From Youngiibacter multivorans (GTDB taxonomy: Bacteria; Bacillota; Clostridia; Clostridiales; Clostridiaceae), in NCBI RefSeq assembly GCF_017873395.1, contig NZ_JAGGKC010000017.1:1-64000 (forward strand): DNA of 64,000 nt. Reading direction: 5' to 3'. Under the pieces are notes generated by a model. It saw only the letters and a program-made list of their open reading frames with translations, had not been told where the DNA came from and searched no databases. The translations under genes were made by a program, and so were the position numbers. Positions 14,727 to 23,483 of this stretch are shown here, piece after piece; positions within the stretch are counted from its first letter, which is position 1, and each line of letters begins with the position of its first letter.

Positions 14727-17435
14727 ATGAGCATCAAGAGAACGACAAAAAACAAGAAGAACATGATTATAGGAGCTGCAGTTGCAGTAATTGCGCTGCT
14801 GCTGGCATCATCATCACTGATTGCCGAACTTCAATGGTTCAATGAGGTTGGCTATACAAGGACTTTTCTGACACGGGCAATGGCTGTTGTTGCACTGACC
14901 GTACCGATTTTTCTGATACTTTTTATTATCTCCTTTCTATATTTCAAAGGGATAACAAAGAAGTATGATTCTGCGGTATATCCTCCAAAGCCGGCAAAGG
15001 AAATTGCTGCCAGAAACATGACCTTCAACCTTGCAGCTGGTGTATTTTTCCTATTCATTTCAGTAAACATAGCTTTGAATTACTGGTATGTCATACTGCA
15101 GTTCCTAAACAGCGTGGATTTCAACATAGCTGACCCGATTTTCGGAATGGACGTGTCATTCTATGTCTTCAAGCTGCCGCTCCTTAATCTGCTTATATCT
15201 GTTTCCAGGACAATAATAGTCGTAATCGGAATAATCACGGTTGCGGTATATCTTGTGATTTCCGCATCATCATCTCTTGGAAGACTTGACCTAAGGGATG
15301 TTAAGGGGAATTTCGAGGTAATGAAGACCGGATTCATTCAGTTTGCAGGAAAACCGTTGGCAGTGCTTGCGGCAATATTCCTTGTCCTCACATCCGTTGA
15401 TTATTATCTTGCTTCCTTCGATATCATGTACAGCCCAAGAGGTGTGGTTTTCGGACCTGGCTATACAGATGTGAAGGTGGAGGTTCCTTTCCTTTATATT
15501 CTTGCTGGTTTGTCGCTTCTTTCAGCTGCTGTGGTAGCTTATGGAGTGATAAAGAAGAATGCAAAATTCATACTTGTTCCTATAGCTGCGATTTTTGTGA
15601 TGAACGTTATTGAAGGCATAGCGATAATCGGGGTCCAGTCCGTTGCGGTAACTCCAAATGAGCTTGAAAAGGAACGTCCATATATAAGCAACAATATAGA
15701 AATGACCAGGAAGGCGTTCGGACTCGATAAGATAGAGATAAGGACGTTTGATGCGAATAAGACCCTTACAAAGGATACTCTTGAACAAAACCGTGATGTT
15801 GTAGATTCAATAAAGATCAACTCATACGACCAGACTCTCAAGTTCATACAGCAGACTCAGGTAATCAGATATTATTATGACTTCAACGATGTCGATATCG
15901 ACAGGTATACCATAAATGGAGAGAAGAAGCAGGTGTTCCTTTCCGCAAGGGAGATTGACACAAGCATAATTGATCCGGCGACATGGCAGAACAAGCATCT
16001 TTTCTATACTCATGGCTACGGTGTGATCATGAGCGATGCTTCCACGGTTACGAGCCAGGGGCAGCCGAGTTTCCTGATGAAGGACATACCGACTACCAAC
16101 TCGACGGATATCCCGATTGAAAATCCGAGACTCTACTTTGGAGAACTTACATCAGATTATACGATAGTAAATACGGATATTGAGGAATTCGACTACCCGA
16201 AGGGCGGAGAGAATGAGACCTACAGGTATACCGGTGATTCGGGGGTAAAGCTGGGATTCCTGAACAAGGTGCTGTATTCCATAGTTGAGCAGGAGCCCAA
16301 GATACTGATTTCATCCATAGTCAACAGCGACTCCAGGATATTACGCAGGAGGAACATTGTCGACAGGGTATCTGCGATAGCTCCTTTCCTTGCCTATGAT
16401 GAAGACCCGTATCTTGTGATTGCGGACAGCAAGCTTTACTGGATAATGGATGCGTATACTACCTCATCAAGATTCCCATATGCACAGACCTTTGACGGCT
16501 ACAATTATATAAGGAATTCTGTAAAGGTAACAGTAGACGCATACACCGGAGAAGTGAATTTCTACCTGTCCGATAAGAATGATCCTATCGCACTAAGCTT
16601 CAACAAGATATTTGGAGGCCTGTTCCAGGACATGTCGCTCATGCCTGAAAGCATAAAGGTTCACATAAAGTATCCTGAGAACCTATTCGAATATCAGGCT
16701 GTTGTAATGGAGAGATACCATGTGACCGATCCGAACGTTTTCTATAACGGAGAAGACATCTGGGAGAGGTCCAAGAGTACAAAGACTGTAGTTGATGAAA
16801 AGTCTGTCAGCGATGCGTACAGCCTGTTCACAAGATTCCCAGGGGAAGATGAGCTGGAGCTCATTTTTACCGACTACTACACTATCAAGGGTAAGGAGAA
16901 CATGGTAGCTATTGTCAGCGCCAGAATGGATGGGGAGAACTACGGAAAGATAGTGGAGTTCAAATTCCCTCCGCAGAAGACGGTATCGAGCCCATACCTG
17001 TTCAGGAACAAGCTCAATCAGGACACTACCATATCGAAGGAGTTAAGTCTGCTTGATGCAAGAGGCTCGGCAGTCAATTTTGGAGATATTGTAATTACCC
17101 CGATCAATGATTCCCTGCTTTATGTAGTACCCCTTTACCTGGTAGCTGAAGGGGAGAATTCAATTCCTGAAGTCAAGAGGGTCATAGTATCCAATGATGA
17201 CAGGATCGTAATCGCTGAATCCCTGGATAAGGGACTCGAGGACCTGTTCGGATACGGACCCGGCGGAGAGACTCCGGGAGAGCCAGGAGAGCCTGGTGAG
17301 GTGCCTGGAGACCTTGTGCAGCAGGCTCTGCAGCTTTATGAAGCTGCTCTTGAAGCTCAGCGTGCAGGTAACTGGGCTGAGTATGGAAGATTGATTGAAG
17401 AGCTTGGAAAGGTCATTGAGGGGCTGCAGAATTAG
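14727..17435 (+). CDS. UPF0182 family large membrane protein
   Basis: 902-residue protein matching the UPF0182 family in length and layout. About seven hydrophobic segments lie in residues 1-300, followed by a large predicted extracellular domain (about 310-850). The C-terminal tail has a Gly-Pro-Glu rich linker (GETPGEPGEPGEVPG) and a short helix rich in Ala, Leu and Glu. Conserved-looking stretches include LNYWYVILQFLNS, DPIFGMDVSFYVFKLPL and PRGVVFGPGYTDV. The function of the family is unknown. The ribosome site is GGGGGAGGGA before the ATG. The following FAD oxidoreductase begins 12 bases after the stop. Confidence 0.9.
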   Translation: MSIKRTTKNKKNMIIGAAVAVIALLLASSSLIAELQWFNEVGYTRTFLTRAMAVVALTVPIFLILFIISFLYFKGITKKYDSAVYPPKPAKEIAARNMTFNLAAGVFFLFISVNIALNYWYVILQFLNSVDFNIADPIFGMDVSFYVFKLPLLNLLISVSRTIIVVIGIITVAVYLVISASSSLGRLDLRDVKGNFEVMKTGFIQFAGKPLAVLAAIFLVLTSVDYYLASFDIMYSPRGVVFGPGYTDVKVEVPFLYILAGLSLLSAAVVAYGVIKKNAKFILVPIAAIFVMNVIEGIAIIGVQSVAVTPNELEKERPYISNNIEMTRKAFGLDKIEIRTFDANKTLTKDTLEQNRDVVDSIKINSYDQTLKFIQQTQVIRYYYDFNDVDIDRYTINGEKKQVFLSAREIDTSIIDPATWQNKHLFYTHGYGVIMSDASTVTSQGQPSFLMKDIPTTNSTDIPIENPRLYFGELTSDYTIVNTDIEEFDYPKGGENETYRYTGDSGVKLGFLNKVLYSIVEQEPKILISSIVNSDSRILRRRNIVDRVSAIAPFLAYDEDPYLVIADSKLYWIMDAYTTSSRFPYAQTFDGYNYIRNSVKVTVDAYTGEVNFYLSDKNDPIALSFNKIFGGLFQDMSLMPESIKVHIKYPENLFEYQAVVMERYHVTDPNVFYNGEDIWERSKSTKTVVDEKSVSDAYSLFTRFPGEDELELIFTDYYTIKGKENMVAIVSARMDGENYGKIVEFKFPPQKTVSSPYLFRNKLNQDTTISKELSLLDARGSAVNFGDIVITPINDSLLYVVPLYLVAEGENSIPEVKRVIVSNDDRIVIAESLDKGLEDLFGYGPGGETPGEPGEPGEVPGDLVQQALQLYEAALEAQRAGNWAEYGRLIEELGKVIEGLQN

Positions 17436-17446
17436 GAGGACTAAAT

Positions 17447-18832
17447 ATGGATTATGATGTGGTGATCCTTGGCGGTGGTCTTGTAGGCTGTTCGCTGGCT
17501 TATGAGCTTTGCAAGTACAGCCTCAATATTGCTGTAATAGAGAAGAATTTTGACATTGCTGAAGATGCTGCTCTGTTCAACTCATCCCTTATACTTGATG
17601 GAAAGGATGAAGAGGATGAGTCTGTATTCAGGAGAATCAGGGAAAGCGCCGAAGCGCTTGGAAGAATGTCCGAAGCGCTCGGTGTATTCCACGAGAAGGT
17701 TCCTTCATTCACGATTTACAGGGACAAGGAAGAAGCGAGAAGAGTCTATGACAGGGCTGTCCAGAGAGGAATTGAAGGAGTGAGTCTGCTTTCAGAGGAT
17801 AACCTCGTAAAAAGGAATCCGCTGATCAAGGATGATCCGTCGTGTATAATATATTCAGAAAACACCGGCGTAATCGCTCCGTATGATTATGCCACTGCGA
17901 TGGCTGAGATAGCTTTTGATAATGGTGTCAGCTTCAGGCTTGAGGAAGAGGTTACTGATATCCAGAGACAGGCAAGAGGTGGAATGAAAATTACCACAAA
18001 CAAGAACAAATACACTTCCAAGCTGGTAATCAAAACCACATTCGGCGACAGATACACGATCAAGCATGAGGATTCAGTGATGTTCCCTACCGAAATTCTC
18101 GAGAATATGCTTATCGAGAAGGATTTTAGAGGTGAAATAAGAAATATTATAACAAGATACAAATCAAACGGGGAAGTCGTAACAATACTTCCCAGCTCAA
18201 CCAACAAGCTGGTCGCTTCTTTCAGGACCAATGAGAGGAAGGAATTCTCCGGAGTCAAGAAAGAGGTTGAAAGTGTAATAGGACCGTTTCCTGCCGAAAG
18301 GGTAGATATACTGAATCAGACAATATACTGGAAGGAGCCGGTTTTCCTGGACTGCGAAATCGCAGATAAGGGATATATCCATGTTCAGGCAAAGAACTAC
18401 TCTGTTGATTCGATCATAACATCGCTCACGAGAGATACGGTAAATGCCGTAGTTGAAGGCTTCAAGGCAATGCCGGTGTCCGAATTCAAATCGAAGACAA
18501 GGGAGTATTACAGGTTCAGTGAAATGACAGACAAGGAAAGGAACGAGCTTATAAGGATAGACCCGAAATACGGAAACATGGTCTGCCTGTGCTCGAATGT
18601 CACAGAAGGAGAAATAGTGGATTCCATCAGGCGTCCATTGGGAGCAAGGACTGTTGAAGGTGTAAGAAGAAGAACCAGGATGGTCTTTGGAAGATGCCAG
18701 GGCTCACATTGTCTTACCAAGGTTGTAAGGATACTTGCCAGAGAGCTTGATAAGAACCCTATGGACATCATGAACGACAAGAAGAATTCCCAGGTCATCG
18801 CTTCGAGGATCAAGGAATTCGACACGATGTAG
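17447..18832 (+). CDS. FAD-dependent oxidoreductase with C-terminal [2Fe-2S] (BFD-like) domain
   Basis: 461-residue protein related to GlpA-type glycerol-3-phosphate dehydrogenases. The FAD-binding motif VVILGGGLVGCSLAYEL is at the N-terminus. The C-terminal part (about 375-440) has CLC, then GRCQGSHC, the four-cysteine pattern of bacterioferritin-associated-ferredoxin-like [2Fe-2S] domains. The region normally reading like ANSAIVHAG near residue 45 is LFNSSLILDG here, so the substrate pocket is divergent. AGGAGG precedes the ATG. The partner downstream is a DUF1667 protein, the usual neighbour of such dehydrogenases, but the NAD/FAD oxidoreductase often found between them is missing. Confidence 0.82.
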   Translation: MDYDVVILGGGLVGCSLAYELCKYSLNIAVIEKNFDIAEDAALFNSSLILDGKDEEDESVFRRIRESAEALGRMSEALGVFHEKVPSFTIYRDKEEARRVYDRAVQRGIEGVSLLSEDNLVKRNPLIKDDPSCIIYSENTGVIAPYDYATAMAEIAFDNGVSFRLEEEVTDIQRQARGGMKITTNKNKYTSKLVIKTTFGDRYTIKHEDSVMFPTEILENMLIEKDFRGEIRNIITRYKSNGEVVTILPSSTNKLVASFRTNERKEFSGVKKEVESVIGPFPAERVDILNQTIYWKEPVFLDCEIADKGYIHVQAKNYSVDSIITSLTRDTVNAVVEGFKAMPVSEFKSKTREYYRFSEMTDKERNELIRIDPKYGNMVCLCSNVTEGEIVDSIRRPLGARTVEGVRRRTRMVFGRCQGSHCLTKVVRILARELDKNPMDIMNDKKNSQVIASRIKEFDTM

Positions 18833-18842
18833 GAGGTTGAAG

Positions 18843-19100
18843 GTGGAAAAGGAGTACTACACAAGCGTCATTAGGCTAAAGGGTGACCCTAACGTAAGGA
18901 TGGTTCCGGTAAAGAGCACGGAGCCAATGGAAACAACACTCTTCATAGAATGCTCCAAGGTGCTTTCGAGAGTGTATGCCGGCACACCGGTAAAAAAGGG
19001 CGACATAATATGCAGCAACATACTGAATACGGGAATCGACATCATAGCTACCAAAAGCGTTGGGATGTTGACCTTTAATCTGGATGGAGATATAATCTAA
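18843..19100 (+). CDS. DUF1667 family protein lacking the cysteine-rich N-terminal half
   Basis: 85-residue protein. The sequence from TSVIRLKGDP to GIDIIATKSV matches the second half of DUF1667 (pattern PVKxTEPM, TPVKKGDII, ILNTGIDIIATK). The first half of typical members, with the CxxCPxGC iron-sulfur motif, is absent. The start is set by the ribosome site: AGGAGG at 18831-18836 directly abuts TTG 18837 but is six bases from GTG 18843, so GTG is used. Its own ribosome site suggests a working gene and not a random truncation. It probably partners the upstream FAD enzyme. The serS promoter lies in its last codons. Confidence 0.7.
   Translation: MEKEYYTSVIRLKGDPNVRMVPVKSTEPMETTLFIECSKVLSRVYAGTPVKKGDIICSNILNTGIDIIATKSVGMLTFNLDGDII
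19068..19096 (+). promoter_or_regulatory. Promoter of the T-box/serS transcript
   Basis: TTGACC (19068-19073), 17-base spacer and TATAAT (19091-19096), located within the 3' end of the DUF1667 gene. Confidence 0.8.
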
Positions 19101-19109
19101 GAATACAGA

Positions 19110-19288
19110 ATTAAACCGTTGAAGAGATAAGTAGCCTTTAAAAAAGCAGTCAGAGACAGGGTGGTTTGGTGAAAACCCGATGCTTGATACAGGTGAATCC
19201 GCCTCGGAGGGGCTGCGAAGAGCAGCACGGTCACACCGTTACATGTACTTAAGGATGGTTATTACCATTAAATTAGGGTGGCACCGCG
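19110..19288 (+). ncRNA. T-box riboswitch (serine tRNA responsive)
   Basis: The conserved T-box AGGGTGGCACCGCG is at 19275-19288, preceded by a long stem I region with GAGATAAGTAG and AGTCAGAGACAG-type internal loop bases. The gene behind is serS, so the specifier should be a serine codon; the UCC in GGTGAATCCGCC (near 19190-19201) is a plausible specifier by position, but this was not folded. Confidence 0.93.
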
Positions 19289-19291
19289 AGT

Positions 19292-19322
19292 CATATCGTC
19301 CCTTAGGATGATATGGCTTTTT
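19292..19322 (+). terminator. T-box regulated terminator before serS
   Basis: Hairpin CATATCGTCC-CTTA-GGATGATATG followed by GCTTTTT. Its 5' side competes with the T-box antiterminator. Confidence 0.92.
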
Positions 19323-19385
19323 CATATCCAAAATTACCCGAAATATGCCTGTTCAGGCGAATAAATCAAATGGAGGAATAAAAAA

Positions 19386-20666
19386 ATGCTGGACATCAAA
19401 AGGATAAGAAACAATCCTGAAGAGATAAAGAGGCTTATGGCCAACAGGGGAGAGACCTTGGACCTTTCGGACATCGACAAGGTCGTAGCACTTGATGAGG
19501 AAAGAAGGCAGATACTTGTAAATGTGGAGGCTGACAAATCGAGAAGGAATCAGGTCTCATCTGAGATCCCAAAGCTTAAGAAGGCCGGACAGGATACTTC
19601 GGCTATCATGGCTGAAATGAAGGCTCTGGGAGATGAAGTCAAGATTCTTGACCAAAAGGTAAAGGACATTGATGCTGAAATCGAATATATAATGCTGAGA
19701 CTGCCTAACATTCCAAATGAGCTTGTACCGGATGGAGCGACTGATGCAGATAATCTGGAGATCAAAAGATGGGGAGAGCCAAAATCCTTTGGCTTTGATC
19801 CCAAGGCACATTGGGATATAGGCACAGACCTCGATATCCTTGACTTTGAAAGGGCAGGCAAGATTACAGGTTCAAGGTTTACGATCCTGAAGGGATTTGG
19901 CTCTTCACTTGAAAGGGCTGTAATCAACTATTATCTTGATACCCATACTGATTATGGCTACAAGGAAATATTCCCTCCATTCATGGTAAACAGGACTTCA
20001 ATGACAGGTACCGGACAGCTTCCTAAATTCGAAGAGGATGCATTCAAGGTAACTAACGATGACTATTTCCTTATACCGACTGCTGAGGTGCCGGTAACCA
20101 ACATGTACAGGGATGAAACCTTCTCAGGCGACGACCTGCCACTGAAGCATGTTGCATATTCTGCCTGTTTCAGGGCAGAGGCAGGATCTGCAGGAAGGGA
20201 TACGAGAGGTCTTATCAGGCAGCACCAGTTCAACAAGGTGGAGCTGGTCAAGTTCACAAAGCCAGAGGATTCCTATGCGGAGCTTGATAAGCTTGTAGAG
20301 GATGCTGAAAGAGTCCTTCAGGGTCTTGGAATACCATACAGGATCGTCAGGATATGCAAGGGCGACCTTGGTTTCACCGCAGCCCTCAAGTATGACATAG
20401 AAGTCTGGATGCCAAGCTATAACAGGTATGTTGAGATTTCAAGCTGTTCGAACTTTGAGGATTTCCAGTCAAGAAGGATAAATATCAAGTACAAGGAAAC
20501 CCCGAAAGACAAGCCTCAGTTTGTCCATACTCTCAATGGTTCAGGTGTTGCAATAGGAAGGACTGTTGCAGCAATCCTCGAGAACTTCCAGAATGAGGAT
20601 GGCACAGTCACTATACCTGAAGTACTCAGGCCATATCTGAAAGGAAAAGAAACCATAACAAAGTAA
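19386..20666 (+). CDS. serS: Seryl-tRNA synthetase
   Basis: 426-residue class II aminoacyl-tRNA synthetase that charges tRNA-Ser. Residues 1-110 form the long tRNA-binding coiled coil (MLDIKRIRNNPEEIK, then charged helices). The catalytic domain has motif 2 (CFRAEAGSAGRDTRGLIRQHQF) split by the usual loop, EISSCSNFEDFQSRR, and motif 3 (NGSGVAIGRTVAAILE). Standard length. A GGAGGA site precedes ATG 19386. Controlled by the T-box leader upstream. Confidence 0.97.
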   Translation: MLDIKRIRNNPEEIKRLMANRGETLDLSDIDKVVALDEERRQILVNVEADKSRRNQVSSEIPKLKKAGQDTSAIMAEMKALGDEVKILDQKVKDIDAEIEYIMLRLPNIPNELVPDGATDADNLEIKRWGEPKSFGFDPKAHWDIGTDLDILDFERAGKITGSRFTILKGFGSSLERAVINYYLDTHTDYGYKEIFPPFMVNRTSMTGTGQLPKFEEDAFKVTNDDYFLIPTAEVPVTNMYRDETFSGDDLPLKHVAYSACFRAEAGSAGRDTRGLIRQHQFNKVELVKFTKPEDSYAELDKLVEDAERVLQGLGIPYRIVRICKGDLGFTAALKYDIEVWMPSYNRYVEISSCSNFEDFQSRRINIKYKETPKDKPQFVHTLNGSGVAIGRTVAAILENFQNEDGTVTIPEVLRPYLKGKETITK

Positions 20667-20703
20667 TAAACATACTGGAACTAAATAGCAAAGAATGATT
20701 GAT

Positions 20704-20757
20704 ACACCCCATGCCTCCGATACTGTATTATAATGGTATCAGCACGGGGTGTAATTT
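20704..20757 (+). terminator. Probable terminator downstream of serS
   Basis: ACACCCCATGC pairs with GCACGGGGTGT (one mismatch), with an inner GATAC/GTATC stem. The weak TAATTTTA tail makes it a moderate terminator. It sits 24 bases before the next gene and may also shape the leader of the AOR operon. Confidence 0.6.
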
Positions 20758-20775
20758 TACTTAAGGAGCAATGTT

Positions 20776-21006
20776 TTGAAGGCAAGTATAAGGACTTATG
20801 GGACTACTAAAGACAGGCTTGGGGGAGCAAAATGGCTTGAGGTTGATGTGCCTGAAAAAACCAGCATAAGAGAGCTGATGTCCATACTTGGAATTGCTGA
20901 CGATGAAATCATGGCAGTCATGATGGATGGAAGATTTCTGGATAGAGATGATCACCTAAATGAAGGAGACAGGCTTCAGCTGCTTCCGTTTATCGGCGGG
21001 GGCTGA
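20776..21006 (+). CDS. MoaD/ThiS-like sulfur carrier protein (AOR-associated)
   Basis: 76-residue beta-grasp protein ending in FIGGG, the glycine tail that is activated as a thiocarboxylate in MoaD-type sulfur carriers. It probably supplies dithiolene sulfur for the tungsten or molybdenum pterin cofactor of the AOR encoded next. The start is TTG at 20776, seven bases after AAGGAG; the nearby ATG at 20771 is out of frame and stops at once. A second such gene at 46458 precedes the second AOR operon. Confidence 0.87.
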   Translation: MKASIRTYGTTKDRLGGAKWLEVDVPEKTSIRELMSILGIADDEIMAVMMDGRFLDRDDHLNEGDRLQLLPFIGGG

Positions 21007-21031
21007 GGAGCAGGAAATGGGGGGGTAACAG

Positions 21032-22759
21032 ATGAAAATACTAAGAGTAAACATGGAAACAGGTTCAATCAGACTGGAAGAGCTTTCAGAAAAATACAGG
21101 CTTCTCGGTAACAGAGGTCTTGTATCTTCACTGATCTATAATGAAGTCAGCCCGACATGCAGTCCTATTGGCCCTAACAACAAGCTGTACATAGCTTCAA
21201 GCCCTCTTGAAGGATTTGGGGTAACAAGCACTGGAAGAATATCGGTTGGCGCTAAGAGTCCGCTTACTGGAGGCATCAAGGAAGCAAATGCCGGCGGTAC
21301 TGCAGGCTCAAGGATGGCAAGGCAGGGTCTTCGTGCAATCGCCATAGAAGGAGCTTCTGAGGGCTCCTGGATACTCAGGATATCATCATCAGGCTCTGAA
21401 CTTCTTGAAGCATCCGAATATGCAGGTCTTGGGACGTATGAGACAACAAAAAGGCTGCTGGACAGATATGGAAGAGATTCATCAGTAATTTCCATTGGTC
21501 CGTCTGGAGAAAAACTTCTCCTTAGTGCAGGAGTATTCGTTAGCGATGTTGAAGGTGATTCGAGCAGGGCAGCGGCCAGGGGAGGACTTGGTGCTGTTAT
21601 GGGCTCGAAAGGTCTGAAGGCGATAGTAATCCAGAATGATGGCAACTATAAGCCAAAGCCTTCTGACAAGGAAGGATTCATCAACGCGAGACTGGCGCTT
21701 CATAAGGCAATACTTGAGAATCCCGGAGCCCAGGCATATACGAATTACGGGACCATGGGAATACTGCTTCCCCTACATGCACTTGGGACTTTGCCAGGCA
21801 AAGGGTTTACCGATGCGGACTTTAAAGGTGTTGAATCCGTCAGCGGAGAGAAGATGCTGGAAAACATGGCAAAGAGAGGCGGGGAAGGTAAGCCTGTTCA
21901 TTCTTGCATGCCAGGTTGCGTCATCAGGTGTTCAAATGTTTATGCTGACAAAAACGGGAAGAAGATAGTTTCCCCACTTGAATATGAAACAAGTGCTCTA
22001 CTAGGGACTAATCTCTGCATAGACGACCTGGATGTCATTGCAAAGCTTAACAGAAAATGCAATGACTACGGCATTGATACCATTGAAACTGGAGCAGCAC
22101 TTGGTGTGGCAGCACATGCAGGAGTCTTGGAATGGGGCGATGGAAAGAAGGCAGCGGACCTCATTGACGAAATAGGTCAGGGAACTCCTCTTGGCAGGAT
22201 ACTTGGCAGTGGTGCGGTAATTGCAGGAAAAGTGCTGGGAGTTATCAAAGTCCCAGCAGTAAAGGGCCAGGCTATGGCCGGATATGACCCCAGAGGAGTC
22301 AAGAGCATGGGAGCGACCTATGCAATGACGCCAATGGGAGCCGACCACACAGCTGCAGTCACTTTCAGAGCCCCGATCGACCAGTTCAAGTGGGAAGGCG
22401 GAATCGATGTCTCAAGAAATATTCAGGTAACAGTCGCATTCTATGATACTTATTTCTGTTCGTTCGTGGCTAGGGGAGTAGGTACATCAACACATCTATT
22501 AAGAGAACTGTTCAACACGGCGTTTGGAACTGATTACCAGGATGATTCATTCATATCTGAAATCGGCAAGGATTGCATCAAGAAGGAAAGGATGTTCAAC
22601 CTTGCTGCAGGAGTCACAGAAGAATGGCTTCCTGAATGGATGAGAGAAGAGCCTCTAGAACCCCATGGAAGAGTAGCAGACATTCCGGCATCTGAGTTTG
22701 AACGGTTCTGGGATAAGTCCTTCTGGGGCGAATTCCCTCCAATACCAAAGAGATTCTGA
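21032..22759 (+). CDS. Aldehyde:ferredoxin oxidoreductase family protein (AOR 1)
   Basis: 575-residue tungsten- or molybdenum-pterin enzyme of the AOR family, which oxidises aldehydes to acids (or the reverse) with ferredoxin. The N-terminal domain contains the pterin-contact region VGAKSPLTGGIKEANAGG and RGGLGAVMGSKGLKAI. The [4Fe-4S] cysteines are Cys292, Cys296 and Cys300 (CMPGCVIRC), a CX3CX3C pattern and not the CX2CX3C of AOR 2; the fourth ligand is probably near the C-terminus (FCSF). It is shorter than typical AORs of about 610 residues. It lies between a MoaD-like gene and a small membrane protein gene in one operon. The aldehyde substrate cannot be inferred. Confidence 0.9.
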   Translation: MKILRVNMETGSIRLEELSEKYRLLGNRGLVSSLIYNEVSPTCSPIGPNNKLYIASSPLEGFGVTSTGRISVGAKSPLTGGIKEANAGGTAGSRMARQGLRAIAIEGASEGSWILRISSSGSELLEASEYAGLGTYETTKRLLDRYGRDSSVISIGPSGEKLLLSAGVFVSDVEGDSSRAAARGGLGAVMGSKGLKAIVIQNDGNYKPKPSDKEGFINARLALHKAILENPGAQAYTNYGTMGILLPLHALGTLPGKGFTDADFKGVESVSGEKMLENMAKRGGEGKPVHSCMPGCVIRCSNVYADKNGKKIVSPLEYETSALLGTNLCIDDLDVIAKLNRKCNDYGIDTIETGAALGVAAHAGVLEWGDGKKAADLIDEIGQGTPLGRILGSGAVIAGKVLGVIKVPAVKGQAMAGYDPRGVKSMGATYAMTPMGADHTAAVTFRAPIDQFKWEGGIDVSRNIQVTVAFYDTYFCSFVARGVGTSTHLLRELFNTAFGTDYQDDSFISEIGKDCIKKERMFNLAAGVTEEWLPEWMREEPLEPHGRVADIPASEFERFWDKSFWGEFPPIPKRF

Positions 22760-22781
22760 TAAGGATCAAAAGGAGGTCAAT

Positions 22782-23069
22782 ATGTTTTCTGGTATGAGCA
22801 TTTTTGAGATTGGCATGCTGCTTTGCTTTGGTGCCGCATGGCCCTTTTCCATATACAGATCGCTGAAGTCAGGTTCGATAGCAGGCAAGAGCCCGTTTTT
22901 CCTCGGTATAATAATTGTCGGCTATTTGTGCGGAATATTGAACAAGTTTCTTTACAGATATGACCAGGTGGTCTATCTGTATGCGCTTAACCTTCTCATG
23001 GTATCCACTGATTTGATGATTTACATAAGAAATGCAAAAAGGCTCAGAGGTTCTGCAGAAAGTGAATGA
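22782..23069 (+). CDS. Small three-helix membrane protein, PQ-loop/SemiSWEET-like
   Basis: 95 residues with three predicted membrane segments (about 7-24, 42-58 and 66-86). The stretch GAAWPFSIYRSLKSGS, a Trp-Pro followed by a positively charged loop and a Ser-rich turn, resembles the PQ-loop of SemiSWEET-type carriers, but the match is by pattern only. ATG 22782 has AAAGGAGG upstream; the longer frame from 22698 overlaps the AOR gene. It is the last gene of the AOR 1 operon and might transport or sense a small metabolite linked to it (inference). Confidence 0.72.
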   Translation: MFSGMSIFEIGMLLCFGAAWPFSIYRSLKSGSIAGKSPFFLGIIIVGYLCGILNKFLYRYDQVVYLYALNLLMVSTDLMIYIRNAKRLRGSAESE

Positions 23070-23178
23070 GTCAGTAAGGATGATTTTAACGAAAGGCGAG
23101 TTTACTTCGGTTTTTCATGATATTGCAAAAAAAATAAAAAAATCATGATCATGTAAAAAAATCTGTAAAAAATGAATG

Positions 23179-23207
23179 TTGACACTTGTTTTTCATGCTG
23201 ATATAAT
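23179..23207 (+). promoter_or_regulatory. Consensus promoter of tRNA-Ser(UGA)
   Basis: Perfect TTGACA (23179-23184), 17-base spacer and perfect TATAAT (23202-23207), 20 bases before the tRNA. Confidence 0.93.
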
Positions 23208-23226
23208 ATGTTTTGTCGCTATACTT

Positions 23227-23317
23227 GGAGAGATGGTCGAGCTGGTTGAAGGCACCGGTCTTGAAAACCGGCGTACATGAAAGTGTACCGTGGGTTCGAA
23301 TCCCACTCTCTCCGCCA
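23227..23317 (+). tRNA. tRNA-Ser (UGA)
   Basis: A 91-base class II tRNA with long variable arm (GTACATGAAAGTGTAC), acceptor GGAGAGA/TCTCTCC, anticodon loop CTTGAAA (UGA) and encoded CCA. A short CGCCAT/ATGGCG hairpin with a T-run just after the CCA end probably terminates it. Confidence 0.95.
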
Positions 23318-23483
23318 TTTATGGCGACTTTTTTTTACCTTTTTTAGGTGCAGTAGGACTGTTTTGAATTAGTTTAAAGTAATTTTTGTTTGAATTAAAT
23401 GTTCAGGGTTTGTACTATAAAAGCTATATCCCCTTCAATGACATTGATTTTGGGGAATTTTAATGATGAAGGATGGATAATAC

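Noticed and set aside
20704..20757. Hairpin before the AOR 1 operon considered as a second Moco/Tuco riboswitch
   Set aside because: It lacks the conserved blocks seen at 46317-46390 and is explained as a terminator after serS.
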